Below are positions 33,625 through 42,749 of a DNA stretch of 45,817 nucleotides, piece after piece. This DNA is from Bacillota bacterium (GTDB taxonomy: Bacteria; Bacillota; UBA4882; UBA8346). Made by a program: the position numbers and the translations under genes. The stretch is taken from NCBI GenBank assembly GCA_023435565.1, contig JAEYRN010000018.1:1-45817 (forward strand), given 5' to 3'. The notes below the pieces were generated by a model. The model saw nothing but the letters and a program-made list of their open reading frames with translations. It was not told the origin of the DNA and did not search any database. The first letter of the stretch is position 1. Each line of letters begins with the position of its first letter.

Positions 33625-34737
33625 TTATTTTTCGAGAATCTCATATAATTTTTCCGATTCTTCGCTTTCCAAAGTGTTTTGAATATAGGTTTGAATATAT
33701 TGCCCATCAAATAAATTAATTCTGATTGGTGGTTTTAATAATTCTCCATTCTGATCAAAATAGATTCGAATTTCGGGGCGGAAAGGAGCCCCCTGGTTAA
33801 TTCCGATTACCTTTGCGATTTCACCGGTATTTAGTTTGACAATACTACCGATTGGATAGATTGCCATACAAGTAACGAATGATTTTAATATTTTAATGTC
33901 AAAAAGATGGGGTTGACTTAATAAATTCTTCAAAGCATCATAAGGAGTCATTCGTTTACGGTGTTTCCGCGGAGAAATACATGCATCGTAAACGTCGGCT
34001 ACAGCTATAATTTTCCCAAATAAATGAATGTCCTGCCCTTTAATTCCTCTTGGATACCCGCTACCATCAATTCTTTCATGATGTTCATGTACTCCCCGGA
34101 GAACCTCTTCGGAAAAATTTCCGGAATGTTTTAAAAGTTCCATACTATAATCGGGATGCCGTTTAATCTCCAGCCATTCTTCAGGAGTAAGAGCTTGATT
34201 TTTATCGTATATACTACAATTGATTTTGGTCATCCCAAAATCGTGTAGTAAAGCCGATAATCCCACATCTTTTTGCTCTTTTTCGCTAAGTTTCAATTCT
34301 TTTCCGATGATCATTGCTAAAATAGCAACATTGGTGACATGGGAAAATAAATAATTGTCGTGAGTTTTTATATGACTAAGGTTTAAAAGTACATTAGTAT
34401 TCAAATCTATTTGGGAACCAAGGTCGCCAACCATTCCCCTAAGCAAATTCGTGTCAATATCCTTGGCGTCACCTGACGACATAATATTTTGAGTAATCCC
34501 AACTACCCGATCATGAGCAGCAGCGATTTGAGGAGCTATGGCCGCTTCTTGTTGGTCTTTAAGCGAAATTGGCGGTTCTTCGACTTCTACTTCGTTAAAC
34601 CCCCAAAATTTTAATTTCGTAATTAATTCCGCTGTTAAAACTGTATCTTTATTTAATAATAATACTCCGTTAGTTTGCATTACATCTTTGGCCAAGATCA
34701 TCCCAGGGACCAAGACCGAAACTTGAACCAGCCTCAT
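33625..34737 (-). CDS. HD-GYP domain phosphodiesterase-like protein
   Basis: 370 residues, cytoplasmic. The first 110 residues form an unassigned N-domain (PGMILAKDVMQTNG). The HD-GYP domain (about 125-300) has FSHVTNVAILA (His133), LLHDFGM (His165-Asp166), RHPDYS (His194), HEHHERIDGSGYPRGI (GYP at 227-229) and VADVYDA (Asp248), so the metal ligands are intact. These proteins hydrolyse cyclic di-GMP. A C-terminal extension (residues 300-370, PIGSIVKLNTGEIAKVIG) follows, common in this group. It is 30 bp after the CheX-like gene. AGGAGAA precedes the ATG. Confidence 0.9.
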   Translation of the reverse strand: MRLVQVSVLVPGMILAKDVMQTNGVLLLNKDTVLTAELITKLKFWGFNEVEVEEPPISLKDQQEAAIAPQIAAAHDRVVGITQNIMSSGDAKDIDTNLLRGMVGDLGSQIDLNTNVLLNLSHIKTHDNYLFSHVTNVAILAMIIGKELKLSEKEQKDVGLSALLHDFGMTKINCSIYDKNQALTPEEWLEIKRHPDYSMELLKHSGNFSEEVLRGVHEHHERIDGSGYPRGIKGQDIHLFGKIIAVADVYDACISPRKHRKRMTPYDALKNLLSQPHLFDIKILKSFVTCMAIYPIGSIVKLNTGEIAKVIGINQGAPFRPEIRIYFDQNGELLKPPIRINLFDGQYIQTYIQNTLESEESEKLYEILEK

Positions 34738-34767
34738 TAGTTCTCCTCCATCTACCGCCGGGAACTA

Positions 34768-35238
34768 CTATTTATCCGCTTCCCTTAAAGCAACGTAAAT
34801 ATGAATTTCACCTAGATCCGTCGTTACCGGAATCACCAAAATTTGTAAATCTTTAATCGAAACTTTAACTTCCTTCCCCATGAATAAAGAAGGGGGGGTG
34901 ATATTGCAGCAAAAACCGTTATTCCCCAATTCAGTTGCAGCATTCCCGGTAATAATATTACCAAGTTCGCTTATGGCGCTCTTAGCAATCTCATCAAAAT
35001 CACTAATCGGCAAACCCATCAGCATTACCGAAGCCAATTTTTGGGCTGTATCCGTAGACATGCTATAGATTACCTGCCCAAGAATATCTCCGGTAACCCC
35101 TATTACCGTGTTTACATCCATTCCTGCAATCGGGGAAGCTGCCAGACTTAATGCACCTTTGCTTACTTTGGTTTTTCCTACTTTTTCCAAAACCATAAAG
35201 GCCGCTGATACAAATGGATTGATAAATTCTACTTTCAT
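34768..35238 (-). CDS. CheX-like chemotaxis phosphatase
   Basis: 156 residues from the ATG at 35238 (GAGGTG five bases before); the upstream ATG at 35250 would add four. The CheC/CheX/FliY catalytic motif E-x-x-N is present in SAISELGNIITGNAA (Glu91, Asn94), preceded by a two-layer beta sheet region (VNTVIGVTGDILGQVIYSM). CheX removes phosphate from CheY-like regulators. No CheY gene is near. Pairing with an HD-GYP protein suggests a link between a receiver protein and cyclic di-GMP turnover, but motility genes are absent from the window. Confidence 0.85.
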   Translation of the reverse strand: MKVEFINPFVSAAFMVLEKVGKTKVSKGALSLAASPIAGMDVNTVIGVTGDILGQVIYSMSTDTAQKLASVMLMGLPISDFDEIAKSAISELGNIITGNAATELGNNGFCCNITPPSLFMGKEVKVSIKDLQILVIPVTTDLGEIHIYVALREADK

Positions 35239-35335
35239 GGGACACCTCATGAATTAAATAAGAATATAATACTTTTTCGGCGCTCTTTATCTTTCTCCTC
35301 CTTATTATCGGCACGTTCCGTAAAAAGTTGAGTTC

Positions 35336-36499
35336 TCAATATATAGGTGTATAATATAAAAATAAAGTCAAAGTAACTTCATCAAAATAAAAACTAAACC
35401 CTCTAAAATTAATCGTCATCTTTTTTGGTTCAATCCATAATTGGCCATCATGAAATTCACCAATCAACCGAGTCTCCTCTTGGGCATTCATCGTAATATT
35501 CGGTTTTGGGAGTTGTTTATCTTTAAGCCAATTATCAATTTTGGAGTAATTCACCAAAAGTTTTCCCTGGCTTTCAAAACGCCCCACTCCTTCTATTCTT
35601 TCATTGTTTAACATAACTTTTAGATCGTAAACCCTTAAAGTATTACGAACTTCATCCCATTTAAGCCCTTTTCGAACAGCCTCGGAAATGCTCATCGATT
35701 CACAATTTATATATTTTTGAAACAAGTTATCACTAGCCATTAAAGCCGAAGTATCATTTTTTTCAAAATACTTTCTACTAAGATAAATTTGATCGTTCCA
35801 ATAAAAACCATCTAATTCCGAATCTTGATAATCGCCATCGATTCTTATTTTTCTAGGAACCATTATTATTAGGGGCTTTGGAGTAGTAATTAAAAGGGCC
35901 AAAGCTCGAATGTGCGGCTGATATTCCCAGTTCAGCTCATTTAGTACTTGTTGGACATTCATTTCAAGATTCAATCGATGATAAATATCAGGATAAATTT
36001 CAAGCCAAGCCTGATTATCTTTATCAATTTTACCTTTTATAACATTATAATTTATCTTGACAGGGGTCCCGACTGGAACTAGAGTAAAAATTTCTTCGAT
36101 CTCATGGTTATCCATACGGAAACATCCCTTAGAAGCCGGCGCACCTATTGACCACGCAGCTGAGTTTCCATGAATACCATATCCTTTATTGTTTAACCCC
36201 ATCCAATATTTACCCAGTGGGTTTTTGGGACCTGGTGGAATTGGCGCCCGCTTTTCCGGATACCAGGTTGGATTAATAACTTTATTAATAATTTGAAATT
36301 CGCCAGTGGGGGAGGGGCTATCCGTTTTACCTACCGCTACTTTATATGTTTTAAAAAGTTCTCCATGATAATGTAAAAAAAGTCGACATTCGGGAATATT
36401 AATATTAATAGTCCATGGATTATCGTTTGCTAAAACCGGGGCTACTGTCAGTACTAATCCCAACCATAAAAAAATAACCTTTAAGTGTTTTCCGGTCAC
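35336..36499 (-). CDS. Secreted L,D-transpeptidase (YkuD) with C-terminal stalk-protein-like domain
   Basis: 387 residues from the GTG at 36499, which lies seven bases after GGGGG. An in-frame TTG at 36505 is too close to that site. The signal peptide is 1-24. The YkuD domain (about 30-150) has the full catalytic pattern, GIHGNSAAWSIGAPASKGCF then RM (His110, Cys126, Arg128), which makes 3-3 cross-links in peptidoglycan or attaches proteins to it. The remaining 230 residues resemble a copper-amine-oxidase-N-like (stalk) domain found in clostridial envelope proteins. A hairpin can cover the ribosome site. Confidence 0.9.
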   Translation of the reverse strand: MTGKHLKVIFLWLGLVLTVAPVLANDNPWTININIPECRLFLHYHGELFKTYKVAVGKTDSPSPTGEFQIINKVINPTWYPEKRAPIPPGPKNPLGKYWMGLNNKGYGIHGNSAAWSIGAPASKGCFRMDNHEIEEIFTLVPVGTPVKINYNVIKGKIDKDNQAWLEIYPDIYHRLNLEMNVQQVLNELNWEYQPHIRALALLITTPKPLIIMVPRKIRIDGDYQDSELDGFYWNDQIYLSRKYFEKNDTSALMASDNLFQKYINCESMSISEAVRKGLKWDEVRNTLRVYDLKVMLNNERIEGVGRFESQGKLLVNYSKIDNWLKDKQLPKPNITMNAQEETRLIGEFHDGQLWIEPKKMTINFRGFSFYFDEVTLTLFLYYTPIY

Positions 36500-36505
36500 A
36501 ACCAA

Positions 36506-36552
36506 ACCCCCTGTTCAACTCTTATATCTTACGCAGGGGGTCTCCAATTATA
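36506..36552 (-). promoter_or_regulatory. Promoter -10 and hairpin occluding the L,D-transpeptidase ribosome site
   Basis: Read leftward, TATAAT (36552-36547) is followed by ACCCCCTG (36541-36534), a 20-base loop and CAGGGGGT (36513-36506). The last arm is the gene's Shine-Dalgarno region. The 8-bp GC-rich stem would close the ribosome site. No convincing -35 was found. Confidence 0.45.
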
Positions 36553-36654
36553 TTCACTTTATTATTTTAAAGCTAAATCTTTGCCAACCAACCTATTCTT
36601 CACCTCGAATTTAGATAATAAAACCATTTAATAAAAAGATTTCGGAAAGTTGAA

Positions 36655-36683
36655 TTGTTATACTTGTTTTTTAGGTATATACT
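36655..36683 (+). promoter_or_regulatory. Predicted promoter of the GH1 glycosidase gene
   Basis: TTGTTA (36655-36660), a 17-bp spacer and TATACT (36678-36683) lie 42 bp before the ATG. No operator is evident. Confidence 0.5.
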
Positions 36684-36724
36684 GAAAAGTAGGCTTAATT
36701 TAGTTTAAAATGGAGGCGCCTGTA

Positions 36725-38032
36725 ATGAATGAATTTCAACTTCCCAAAAGTTTTTTAATGGGTAGCGCCACCGCGGCCACGCAAATCGAGGGTGGCGATA
36801 AAAATAACTCTTGGTATAAATGGTCTCAATCTCCCGGTCACATCCATGATGGAACCGATTCCCTCCGCGCCGCTGATCATTGGAACCGGTATCACGAAGA
36901 CATCAAAATCATGAAAGAACTTCATCATGATGTTTACCGGATGGGTTTGGAATGGAGCAGAATCGAACCAAAACAAGGCGCCTATAATGAGGAAGCCATT
37001 GCTCATTATAGGGATGAAATCACTTTATTACTTCAAAACGGGATTAAGCCACTGGTAACCTTGCACCATTTCAGTAATCCTTTATGGTTTGATGATTTGG
37101 GAGGTTGGGAAAATTCACAAGCGATCGATTTTTTTAGTAAGTATACCCGTTACGTTGTAAACAAACTGGGAAATCTTGTTTCTGATTGGATTACCATCAA
37201 CGAACCTAATGTATATTTAACCTACGGTTATGTCCGTGGTACCTGGCCTCCGGGAAAAACTGACATCGGGGCTATGTTTAAAGCTATGCGCCATATAGTA
37301 ACAGCACATATACAAAGCTATCGCGAAATACATAAAATTCGGACCGAAAATCAATTTCCAGTCAAAACATCTGTCGGTGTGGCCCATCATCTCCGCATTT
37401 TTGACCCCGAAGACGGTAAATGGCGCAATCAGCTTCCGGCAAAGTTAATTCAATATTTGTTTCAAGATTTGTTCATGGAAAGTATGGCTACGGGAAAATT
37501 TAGTTTTCCTTTGGGCTTTGGTGGTTACCCGCTTGGCCGGGGAAAGTTCTGTGACTTCCTGGGCATCAATTATTACTCTCGTGATTTGGTCTGCTTTAAA
37601 TTCGACCCTTATATTATGTTCGGCGAGTTAAAAGTGAAAGAGAACGTTCCGGTCAATGATCTGGGTTGGGAAATTTATCCCGAAGGATTATACCGGCTTT
37701 GTCGTAAATACTATGCCAAATATAAAGCTCCTATTTATATTACTGAAAACGGCATTTGCGATGCTCATGATACTCTTCGTTCCCAGTTTATCTATGATCA
37801 TTTACAACAAATTGTCCGGTTATGTAATGAAGGCATCCCGGTAGAGCGTTATTATCACTGGACATTAATGGATAATTTCGAATGGGCCGAAGGCGAAAGC
37901 GGCCGTTTCGGGCTGGTTAGCAATGATTTTGAGACCCAAAAACGGACCATTCGTCAAAGCGGAAGATTTTATGGGGAGATTTGCGCTAAAAAGGCTGTAA
38001 CGCAAGAAATGATCCGAAAATATTTCATTTAA
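36725..38032 (+). CDS. Glycoside hydrolase family 1 beta-glucosidase-type enzyme
   Basis: 435 residues from the ATG at 36725 (GGAGG eight bases upstream; the ATG at 36710 contains the ribosome site). The N-terminus LPKSFLMGSATAATQIEGG is the GH1 N-terminal signature. Acid/base Glu160 lies in TINEPN, and the nucleophile Glu341 in YITENG, so both catalytic residues are intact. No signal peptide, so it acts on imported beta-glycosides or phospho-glycosides in the cytoplasm. No phosphotransferase genes are nearby. The 3' end overlaps the dinB 3' end by 8 bp. Confidence 0.94.
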   Translation: MNEFQLPKSFLMGSATAATQIEGGDKNNSWYKWSQSPGHIHDGTDSLRAADHWNRYHEDIKIMKELHHDVYRMGLEWSRIEPKQGAYNEEAIAHYRDEITLLLQNGIKPLVTLHHFSNPLWFDDLGGWENSQAIDFFSKYTRYVVNKLGNLVSDWITINEPNVYLTYGYVRGTWPPGKTDIGAMFKAMRHIVTAHIQSYREIHKIRTENQFPVKTSVGVAHHLRIFDPEDGKWRNQLPAKLIQYLFQDLFMESMATGKFSFPLGFGGYPLGRGKFCDFLGINYYSRDLVCFKFDPYIMFGELKVKENVPVNDLGWEIYPEGLYRLCRKYYAKYKAPIYITENGICDAHDTLRSQFIYDHLQQIVRLCNEGIPVERYYHWTLMDNFEWAEGESGRFGLVSNDFETQKRTIRQSGRFYGEICAKKAVTQEMIRKYFI

Positions 38033-39212
38033 TTTTTCTTCTCACTTGAAACGAAGTTCCTTTAAGGATAATTTCTTCTCCAAACCGATCTCGAAGATTA
38101 TCTACAGTCTGGTGCAATTTTCCCAATTCCTGGTCTTTTGTTTGGTTTAATTCGTTAAATAATCCTAATTGTTCTGAATTCTCTTCACTAAACCCACTAA
38201 CACTAACACCAATTAATCTAACCTTCCTATACCCCCATTGGGTTTCATTAGCTAATTTATATGCTTCCCTGTAAATCTCTTCTTCAAAATCAGTTGTTTC
38301 TCCCAAAGTAACTCTTTTAGTAAGAGTTTTAAAATTACTGTCACGAATTTTTACAGTAATGACTCGTCCTTTAAGGTTATATTTTCGTAGCCTTCGCGCT
38401 ACCTGCTCAGCGAGGCACAACAAGATTCCGGCCAAAAATTCCCGATCATCGGTGTCGTTTTGAAAGGTAATCTCATGTCCAACGCTTTTAGGATCCTCGT
38501 TGGTTACAACCAGACGATCATCAATGCCGAATGACAGTTGATAAAGTTGACGCCCTAAATCTCCTAATTTATTATAAAGAAGGTCCGGGTTAAATCGGCG
38601 TAACATTCCAATAGTTCTAATCCCCATTTCAAACAATTGTGCTTCGGTTTTAGGGCCGACTCCCCACAATTTCCCCACTGGAAGTTTCTCTAAAATCTCT
38701 GCCATATTATCTTTAGTAATGACCACAAAGCCAGCAGGCTTTTCCAGGTCTGATGCGAGTTTTGCCAAAAACTTATTAGGCGCCAACCCGACTGAAGCCG
38801 ATAAACCCAATTCCGATTTAATTCGGCCTACAATTTCACGGCCAATTTGTTCCATCGGACCAAATAAATTCTCGGAACCGCTCAAATCTAAAAATGCCTC
38901 ATCAAGAGAAAGCGGTTCAACTAAAGGAGTATATTGATACATTATCTTCATAATCTCTCTGGAAACTTCGGCATACCGCCAGCCCCTTACCGGTGTAAAA
39001 ATTCCCTGCGGGCACCGGCGTAATGCCTCCCTAAGGGGCATTGCCGAATGGACCCCAAACTTTCGGGCTTCATATGAACAGGTTGAAACTACCCCTCTTG
39101 AATGAGGATCTCCACCTACAATTACCGGTTTACCCCGGTAAACCGGATTGTCATGTTGTTCCACCGCGGCAAAAAAAGCATCCATATCGATATGCATTAT
39201 TTTTCGTACCAT
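38025..39212 (-). CDS. dinB: DNA polymerase IV
   Basis: 395 residues. Y-family signatures are MHIDMDAFFAAVEQHDNP (Asp9), the steric-gate region KPVIVGGDPHSRGVVST and LVEPLSLDEAFLDLSG with the second metal pair. The palm-to-finger region and little finger (LRRFNPDLLYNKLGDLGRQL, then IRDSNFKTLTKRVTLG) are present. Translesion enzyme that bypasses damaged bases with low fidelity. GAGAGGT precedes the ATG. It lies convergent with the GH1 gene with an 8-bp overlap. No LexA-type box was recognised upstream. Confidence 0.94.
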   Translation of the reverse strand: MVRKIMHIDMDAFFAAVEQHDNPVYRGKPVIVGGDPHSRGVVSTCSYEARKFGVHSAMPLREALRRCPQGIFTPVRGWRYAEVSREIMKIMYQYTPLVEPLSLDEAFLDLSGSENLFGPMEQIGREIVGRIKSELGLSASVGLAPNKFLAKLASDLEKPAGFVVITKDNMAEILEKLPVGKLWGVGPKTEAQLFEMGIRTIGMLRRFNPDLLYNKLGDLGRQLYQLSFGIDDRLVVTNEDPKSVGHEITFQNDTDDREFLAGILLCLAEQVARRLRKYNLKGRVITVKIRDSNFKTLTKRVTLGETTDFEEEIYREAYKLANETQWGYRKVRLIGVSVSGFSEENSEQLGLFNELNQTKDQELGKLHQTVDNLRDRFGEEIILKGTSFQVRRKIK

Positions 39213-39463
39213 AACTACCTCTCATCACTGTCCTATATTTAATCTTCTCACGCGAACGTTCATTCTTCAATAACAATTATTATATATAACATATCTAAAT
39301 ACTAAAATAATATATATAATGAAACTAGAGGTTTTACAGCCCATCTTATAAAGAACAATGGTTTTCTTTGAGTCTCTAAAACATTATACTTAAAATTGAA
39401 TGTTATAATTTTATAAAATAAAAAAAGGAATTTGAAAGTTATTCAAGAAATATTATTCAAATC

Positions 39464-39475
39464 GAAAACGTTTGC
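39464..39475 (+). promoter_or_regulatory. LacI-family operator upstream of the regulator gene
   Basis: GAAAACGTTTGC lies 19 bases before the start codon, within the ribosome-site region. It matches the central-CG palindrome type used by LacI/GalR proteins and the copies at 40505 and 41147. It suggests autoregulation. Confidence 0.65.
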
Positions 39476-39493
39476 TAAAAATACGAGGATATT

Positions 39494-40486
39494 ATGACAA
39501 CCATCAAGGATATTGCAAAAAAAGCCGGTGTCGCTCCCAGCGTTGTGTCACGGGCTCTAAATAATAAATACGGGGTAAAAAATTCAACCAAAGAATTGAT
39601 TTTAAGTTTAGCCCAAGAAATGAATTATTACCCAAATACTGCCGCGCGTAGCTTAGTAACACGAAAAACCGAAACAATTGGGATTGTGATGGCCGATATT
39701 TCCGAACCTTTCTATTCACAGATTATTAAAGGTATGGAGTATATAGCAAACCAGACCGGATATACTTTGTTATTTTCTAATTCATATGAGAGCATCGAAC
39801 ATAACCGGGTTTTAAATAAAATGATTAATGCCGAAAGAGTCGACGGTCTGGTAATTGTGGGAAGTAATATTCATGAAAGAAACTTTTCTTTGACCCTTTT
39901 CGAACAGGAAATCCCATTTGTTCTTGTTGAAAGAAATTTTACCGACCCTAGAGTTAATTGTATTTGGGTAGACAATATTGAAGGCGCTTACTTAGCTGCA
40001 AAATATCTTATTGAAAAAGGCCACCGTAAAATAGCTCATATTGCTGGTAATTTATACTATCAAGTCACCTTGGACCGAATTGAAGGATATAAAAAAGCTC
40101 TCCGGGAAGGAAAAATCAATTATTCCGAAGAATTGGTCGTATCGGGAAATTACGTTTGTGAGAGCGGATATGAAATAACAAAAGATATTCTAAAACATCA
40201 TCCGCAATGTACGGCAATATTTGTAGCTAGTGATACAATGGCATATGGAGCCTTACAAGCAATTGCGGAGGCAGGTTTAGCAGTGCCGGACGATATTGCG
40301 GTAATCGGTTTTGATGATTTGGAGTTCTCCGGTTTAACCAACCCACCTTTAACGACGATTCATCAACCCCGATACGAGATGGGCCAAAAGTCGCTGGAAT
40401 TGTTAGTTTCTCTACTCCGTGATAAAAAGGAAAATGGAGTAAAGATCTGTTTGAATCCGGAATTAGTAGTACGGCGGTCTGTCTAA
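39494..40486 (+). CDS. LacI family transcriptional regulator
   Basis: 330 residues, typical LacI length. The N-terminal helix-turn-helix TTIKDIAKKAGVAPSVVSRALNN and hinge helix region ARSLVTRKTETIG are followed by a periplasmic-binding-protein-like sugar-sensing core (IGIVMADISEPFYSQIIKGME ... IAVIGFDDLEFS). It should bind the CAAACGTTTG operators found 5' of this gene, 5' of the glycosidase and inside the glycosidase gene. It is therefore the local regulator of the downstream glycosidase and ABC importer. Inducer unknown, probably an oligosaccharide that is imported by the transporter. Confidence 0.94.
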   Translation: MTTIKDIAKKAGVAPSVVSRALNNKYGVKNSTKELILSLAQEMNYYPNTAARSLVTRKTETIGIVMADISEPFYSQIIKGMEYIANQTGYTLLFSNSYESIEHNRVLNKMINAERVDGLVIVGSNIHERNFSLTLFEQEIPFVLVERNFTDPRVNCIWVDNIEGAYLAAKYLIEKGHRKIAHIAGNLYYQVTLDRIEGYKKALREGKINYSEELVVSGNYVCESGYEITKDILKHHPQCTAIFVASDTMAYGALQAIAEAGLAVPDDIAVIGFDDLEFSGLTNPPLTTIHQPRYEMGQKSLELLVSLLRDKKENGVKICLNPELVVRRSV

Positions 40487-40504
40487 ATAAAATGTAGTTT
40501 ACAA

Positions 40505-40514
40505 CAAACGTTTG
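40505..40514 (+). promoter_or_regulatory. LacI-family operator before the glycosidase
   Basis: Perfect palindrome CAAACGTTTG between the regulator stop and the glycosidase start, 22 bp before the ATG. It is followed by GC as in the copy at 39464. Confidence 0.7.
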
Positions 40515-40536
40515 CATAATTATGGAGGGAATTTCT

Positions 40537-42729
40537 ATGGGCTTACTTCAAGAAGCATTACTAGGAAGGTTGGGTTCCCGATTCAGCATGAATTTTCGCC
40601 CTAAGGAACGAAAAATATATCTTTCCCCAATGGGACGTTTTTACGATCAACCGGTAGACATTGGTATTGGTCTGCGTTTAAACGATAAAACCTATATTCT
40701 ACCATTTGCCAATATTGATGGTGTCGAATACTTTTCCAAGGTCGAACAAGAGTTTTTAATTGAAGGACTCGAATATAAAGTTCGAGATGACAAAATAGGA
40801 TTGGAGTTTATCTGCCGAATACATGCCCCTTTTTATCCCAATGACCTAAAAATATCATCCGCTCCGTTCTTTTATATCGATATGAGCATCAAAAGTTTTC
40901 TGCACGGACGTAATGATTTTCAACCGATAAATGGAGAATGGTTTTTCAGTCTTTCCGGAGGTAAAATTGATAATACTAATACTATAACATTACCATTAAC
41001 ATCCCAATTAGACAAAAACTGTTGGTACTATTCGAAAGACTGTCCTCCAGGATTAGAATTTCCTTTCTCAGAAAGTAAATTCTATGGCGACATTAAAGTA
41101 ACTCCTATACAACCAAATATGGGATGGAATACAAATTCCAACTCAGCAAACGTTTGTTTGAGCAAGCCTTTTATCCTAAAATCTCCAGATGATATTTTAA
41201 AAGAAACCTTGATTATTTCCGGATATCAACCGAATATTATATTAAAAGCCTGGGACAAAGATTGTTGCTTTCAATATACTGATTTATTTAAAAATATCGA
41301 TGAAGTCATTGAATATGCCTGTTCCGAACGAAACGGGTTACTCCAAAAGACAACCTTGTTTACAGATACCATTAGTAAAGCTTCAATAGGCGCTTCCACT
41401 AAATCTTTAATAGCTTGTGGTTTTCAAAATTACTTAGCTAATTCCTGGTGGGTTTTGGGTGATAATGGCGAAGATTGGTTCTTTATATGGGAAGGTTGGT
41501 GCTGTTTTCACTCTACCTTGGATGTTGAATATAACAATTCATGGTTTGCCTTGCTTTATTGGCCAGAACTAATTGAAAAACAAATAGATGCTTGGTTTAA
41601 AGAAATTCAACCCGAGGGGTTTCCCAGTCATGATATAGGTGTTTTACTGGAAGTTGCTTCTCAAATATATCCGCATCATATGCCGGTTGAAGAATCATGT
41701 AATTTGCTTTTATTAATTTATGCCATGTGGCGGTTTAGGAATTATCAAAAATGGAAGCAATATTTACCGCAACTGGTTAAAGTAGTTGAATATCTTGTAA
41801 CTACTGATACTACCGGTAACGGTTTTCCCAACCTTGGTGTAGAAAATACTGTGGATGATGCTGCTGCCTCGGTTCAATATGCTAAAGAGCAGACTTACCT
41901 AGGGGTAAAAACTTTATCATCATTGACCGCCTTTATGGAATTGGTGAAAAACTTACCGGAATCAGAGTCTCTACAATCATTAGTGGAGAAATCCCAAAAT
42001 ATGATTGGCAAGATCAAAAAGACAATGGAATCCGTAGCTTGGCTTGGAGACCATTATGCGGTTTGTCTACCTCAGTCCACTGAAGGTTTACGGGATACAT
42101 GGACCGGAAAAGAAGTTAAAGGAAATAATCTTAATGGTTGGGATGCTTATTCTCTATATACAACCAACGGATTATTGTTTTTATTGGCAACCGGTTTAAA
42201 GCCTGAACTAAATTACGAACGGTTACTTGTAGACCTTCGAAATTCACTTGAAAAAAGTCTTACTTCTTATGGGTGCACTCATAGTAGTGTTGACCAGAGT
42301 AATATTTGGTTGTCCCAGAACATTTGGAGGGACCAGATCGCCTCTTATCTGGGAATTGATTTATTGGATATGACCGAACGCTATTGGAAATTTCTCGAAT
42401 GGGAAAATACCCAAGGTCGTGGCGGATGTTACGTCGACACATATGGTTGGAACTGGCTTTCTTATTATCCACGTGGAATAACCTCAATTGGAATATTGGC
42501 GAGTTCTATTGGACTGCAGGTAAACGCAGAAAAGATGGAAGTAAAATTATCTCCGATCCGTTTACCGTGTAGATTCCCAATTACAATATTGGCTGACTGG
42601 AAAAATAGTTTTATTCCTTGGATCGAATGTTGGGTCGAGAATGGGAAAATACTATGGCGGTTTGATGGTCAGCTACCGGCCAAGTGGCAGATCAACATGG
42701 ATTTCAGCATGTTGATAACCAATAAATAA
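40537..42729 (+). CDS. Distant GH52/GH116-like glycosidase
   Basis: 730 residues from the ATG at 40537 (GGAGGG before it; the in-frame ATG at 40522 contains the site). No signal peptide, so cytoplasmic. The N-terminal half is beta-rich and the C-terminal half helical with aromatic-rich motifs, like (alpha/alpha)6 glycosidases. From memory of GH52 xylosidases, WEGWCCFHSTLDV (Glu319) aligns with the nucleophile region, FPSHDIG with a THDMG segment and LSYYPRGITSIG with a YYPRGVTS segment. Asp440/441 (NTVDDAAASVQYA) is a candidate acid/base. The sequence is far from the textbook GH52 proteins, so the exact family is uncertain. It sits after lacI and before an ABC importer, so it probably cleaves the imported oligosaccharide. 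Confidence 0.72.
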   Translation: MGLLQEALLGRLGSRFSMNFRPKERKIYLSPMGRFYDQPVDIGIGLRLNDKTYILPFANIDGVEYFSKVEQEFLIEGLEYKVRDDKIGLEFICRIHAPFYPNDLKISSAPFFYIDMSIKSFLHGRNDFQPINGEWFFSLSGGKIDNTNTITLPLTSQLDKNCWYYSKDCPPGLEFPFSESKFYGDIKVTPIQPNMGWNTNSNSANVCLSKPFILKSPDDILKETLIISGYQPNIILKAWDKDCCFQYTDLFKNIDEVIEYACSERNGLLQKTTLFTDTISKASIGASTKSLIACGFQNYLANSWWVLGDNGEDWFFIWEGWCCFHSTLDVEYNNSWFALLYWPELIEKQIDAWFKEIQPEGFPSHDIGVLLEVASQIYPHHMPVEESCNLLLLIYAMWRFRNYQKWKQYLPQLVKVVEYLVTTDTTGNGFPNLGVENTVDDAAASVQYAKEQTYLGVKTLSSLTAFMELVKNLPESESLQSLVEKSQNMIGKIKKTMESVAWLGDHYAVCLPQSTEGLRDTWTGKEVKGNNLNGWDAYSLYTTNGLLFLLATGLKPELNYERLLVDLRNSLEKSLTSYGCTHSSVDQSNIWLSQNIWRDQIASYLGIDLLDMTERYWKFLEWENTQGRGGCYVDTYGWNWLSYYPRGITSIGILASSIGLQVNAEKMEVKLSPIRLPCRFPITILADWKNSFIPWIECWVENGKILWRFDGQLPAKWQINMDFSMLITNK
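41147..41156 (+). promoter_or_regulatory. Intragenic LacI-family operator
   Basis: A perfect CAAACGTTTG within the glycosidase coding sequence, 642 bp from the copy at 40505. It may serve in DNA looping as auxiliary operators do in lac and gal. Confidence 0.5.
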
Positions 42730-42749
42730 GTATTATTACAGCTTGATTT

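Noticed and set aside
35063..35314. 83-codon frame overlapping the CheX gene
   Set aside because: It is a frame-shifted shadow of CheX on the same strand, and the CheX frame carries the catalytic motif and ribosome site.
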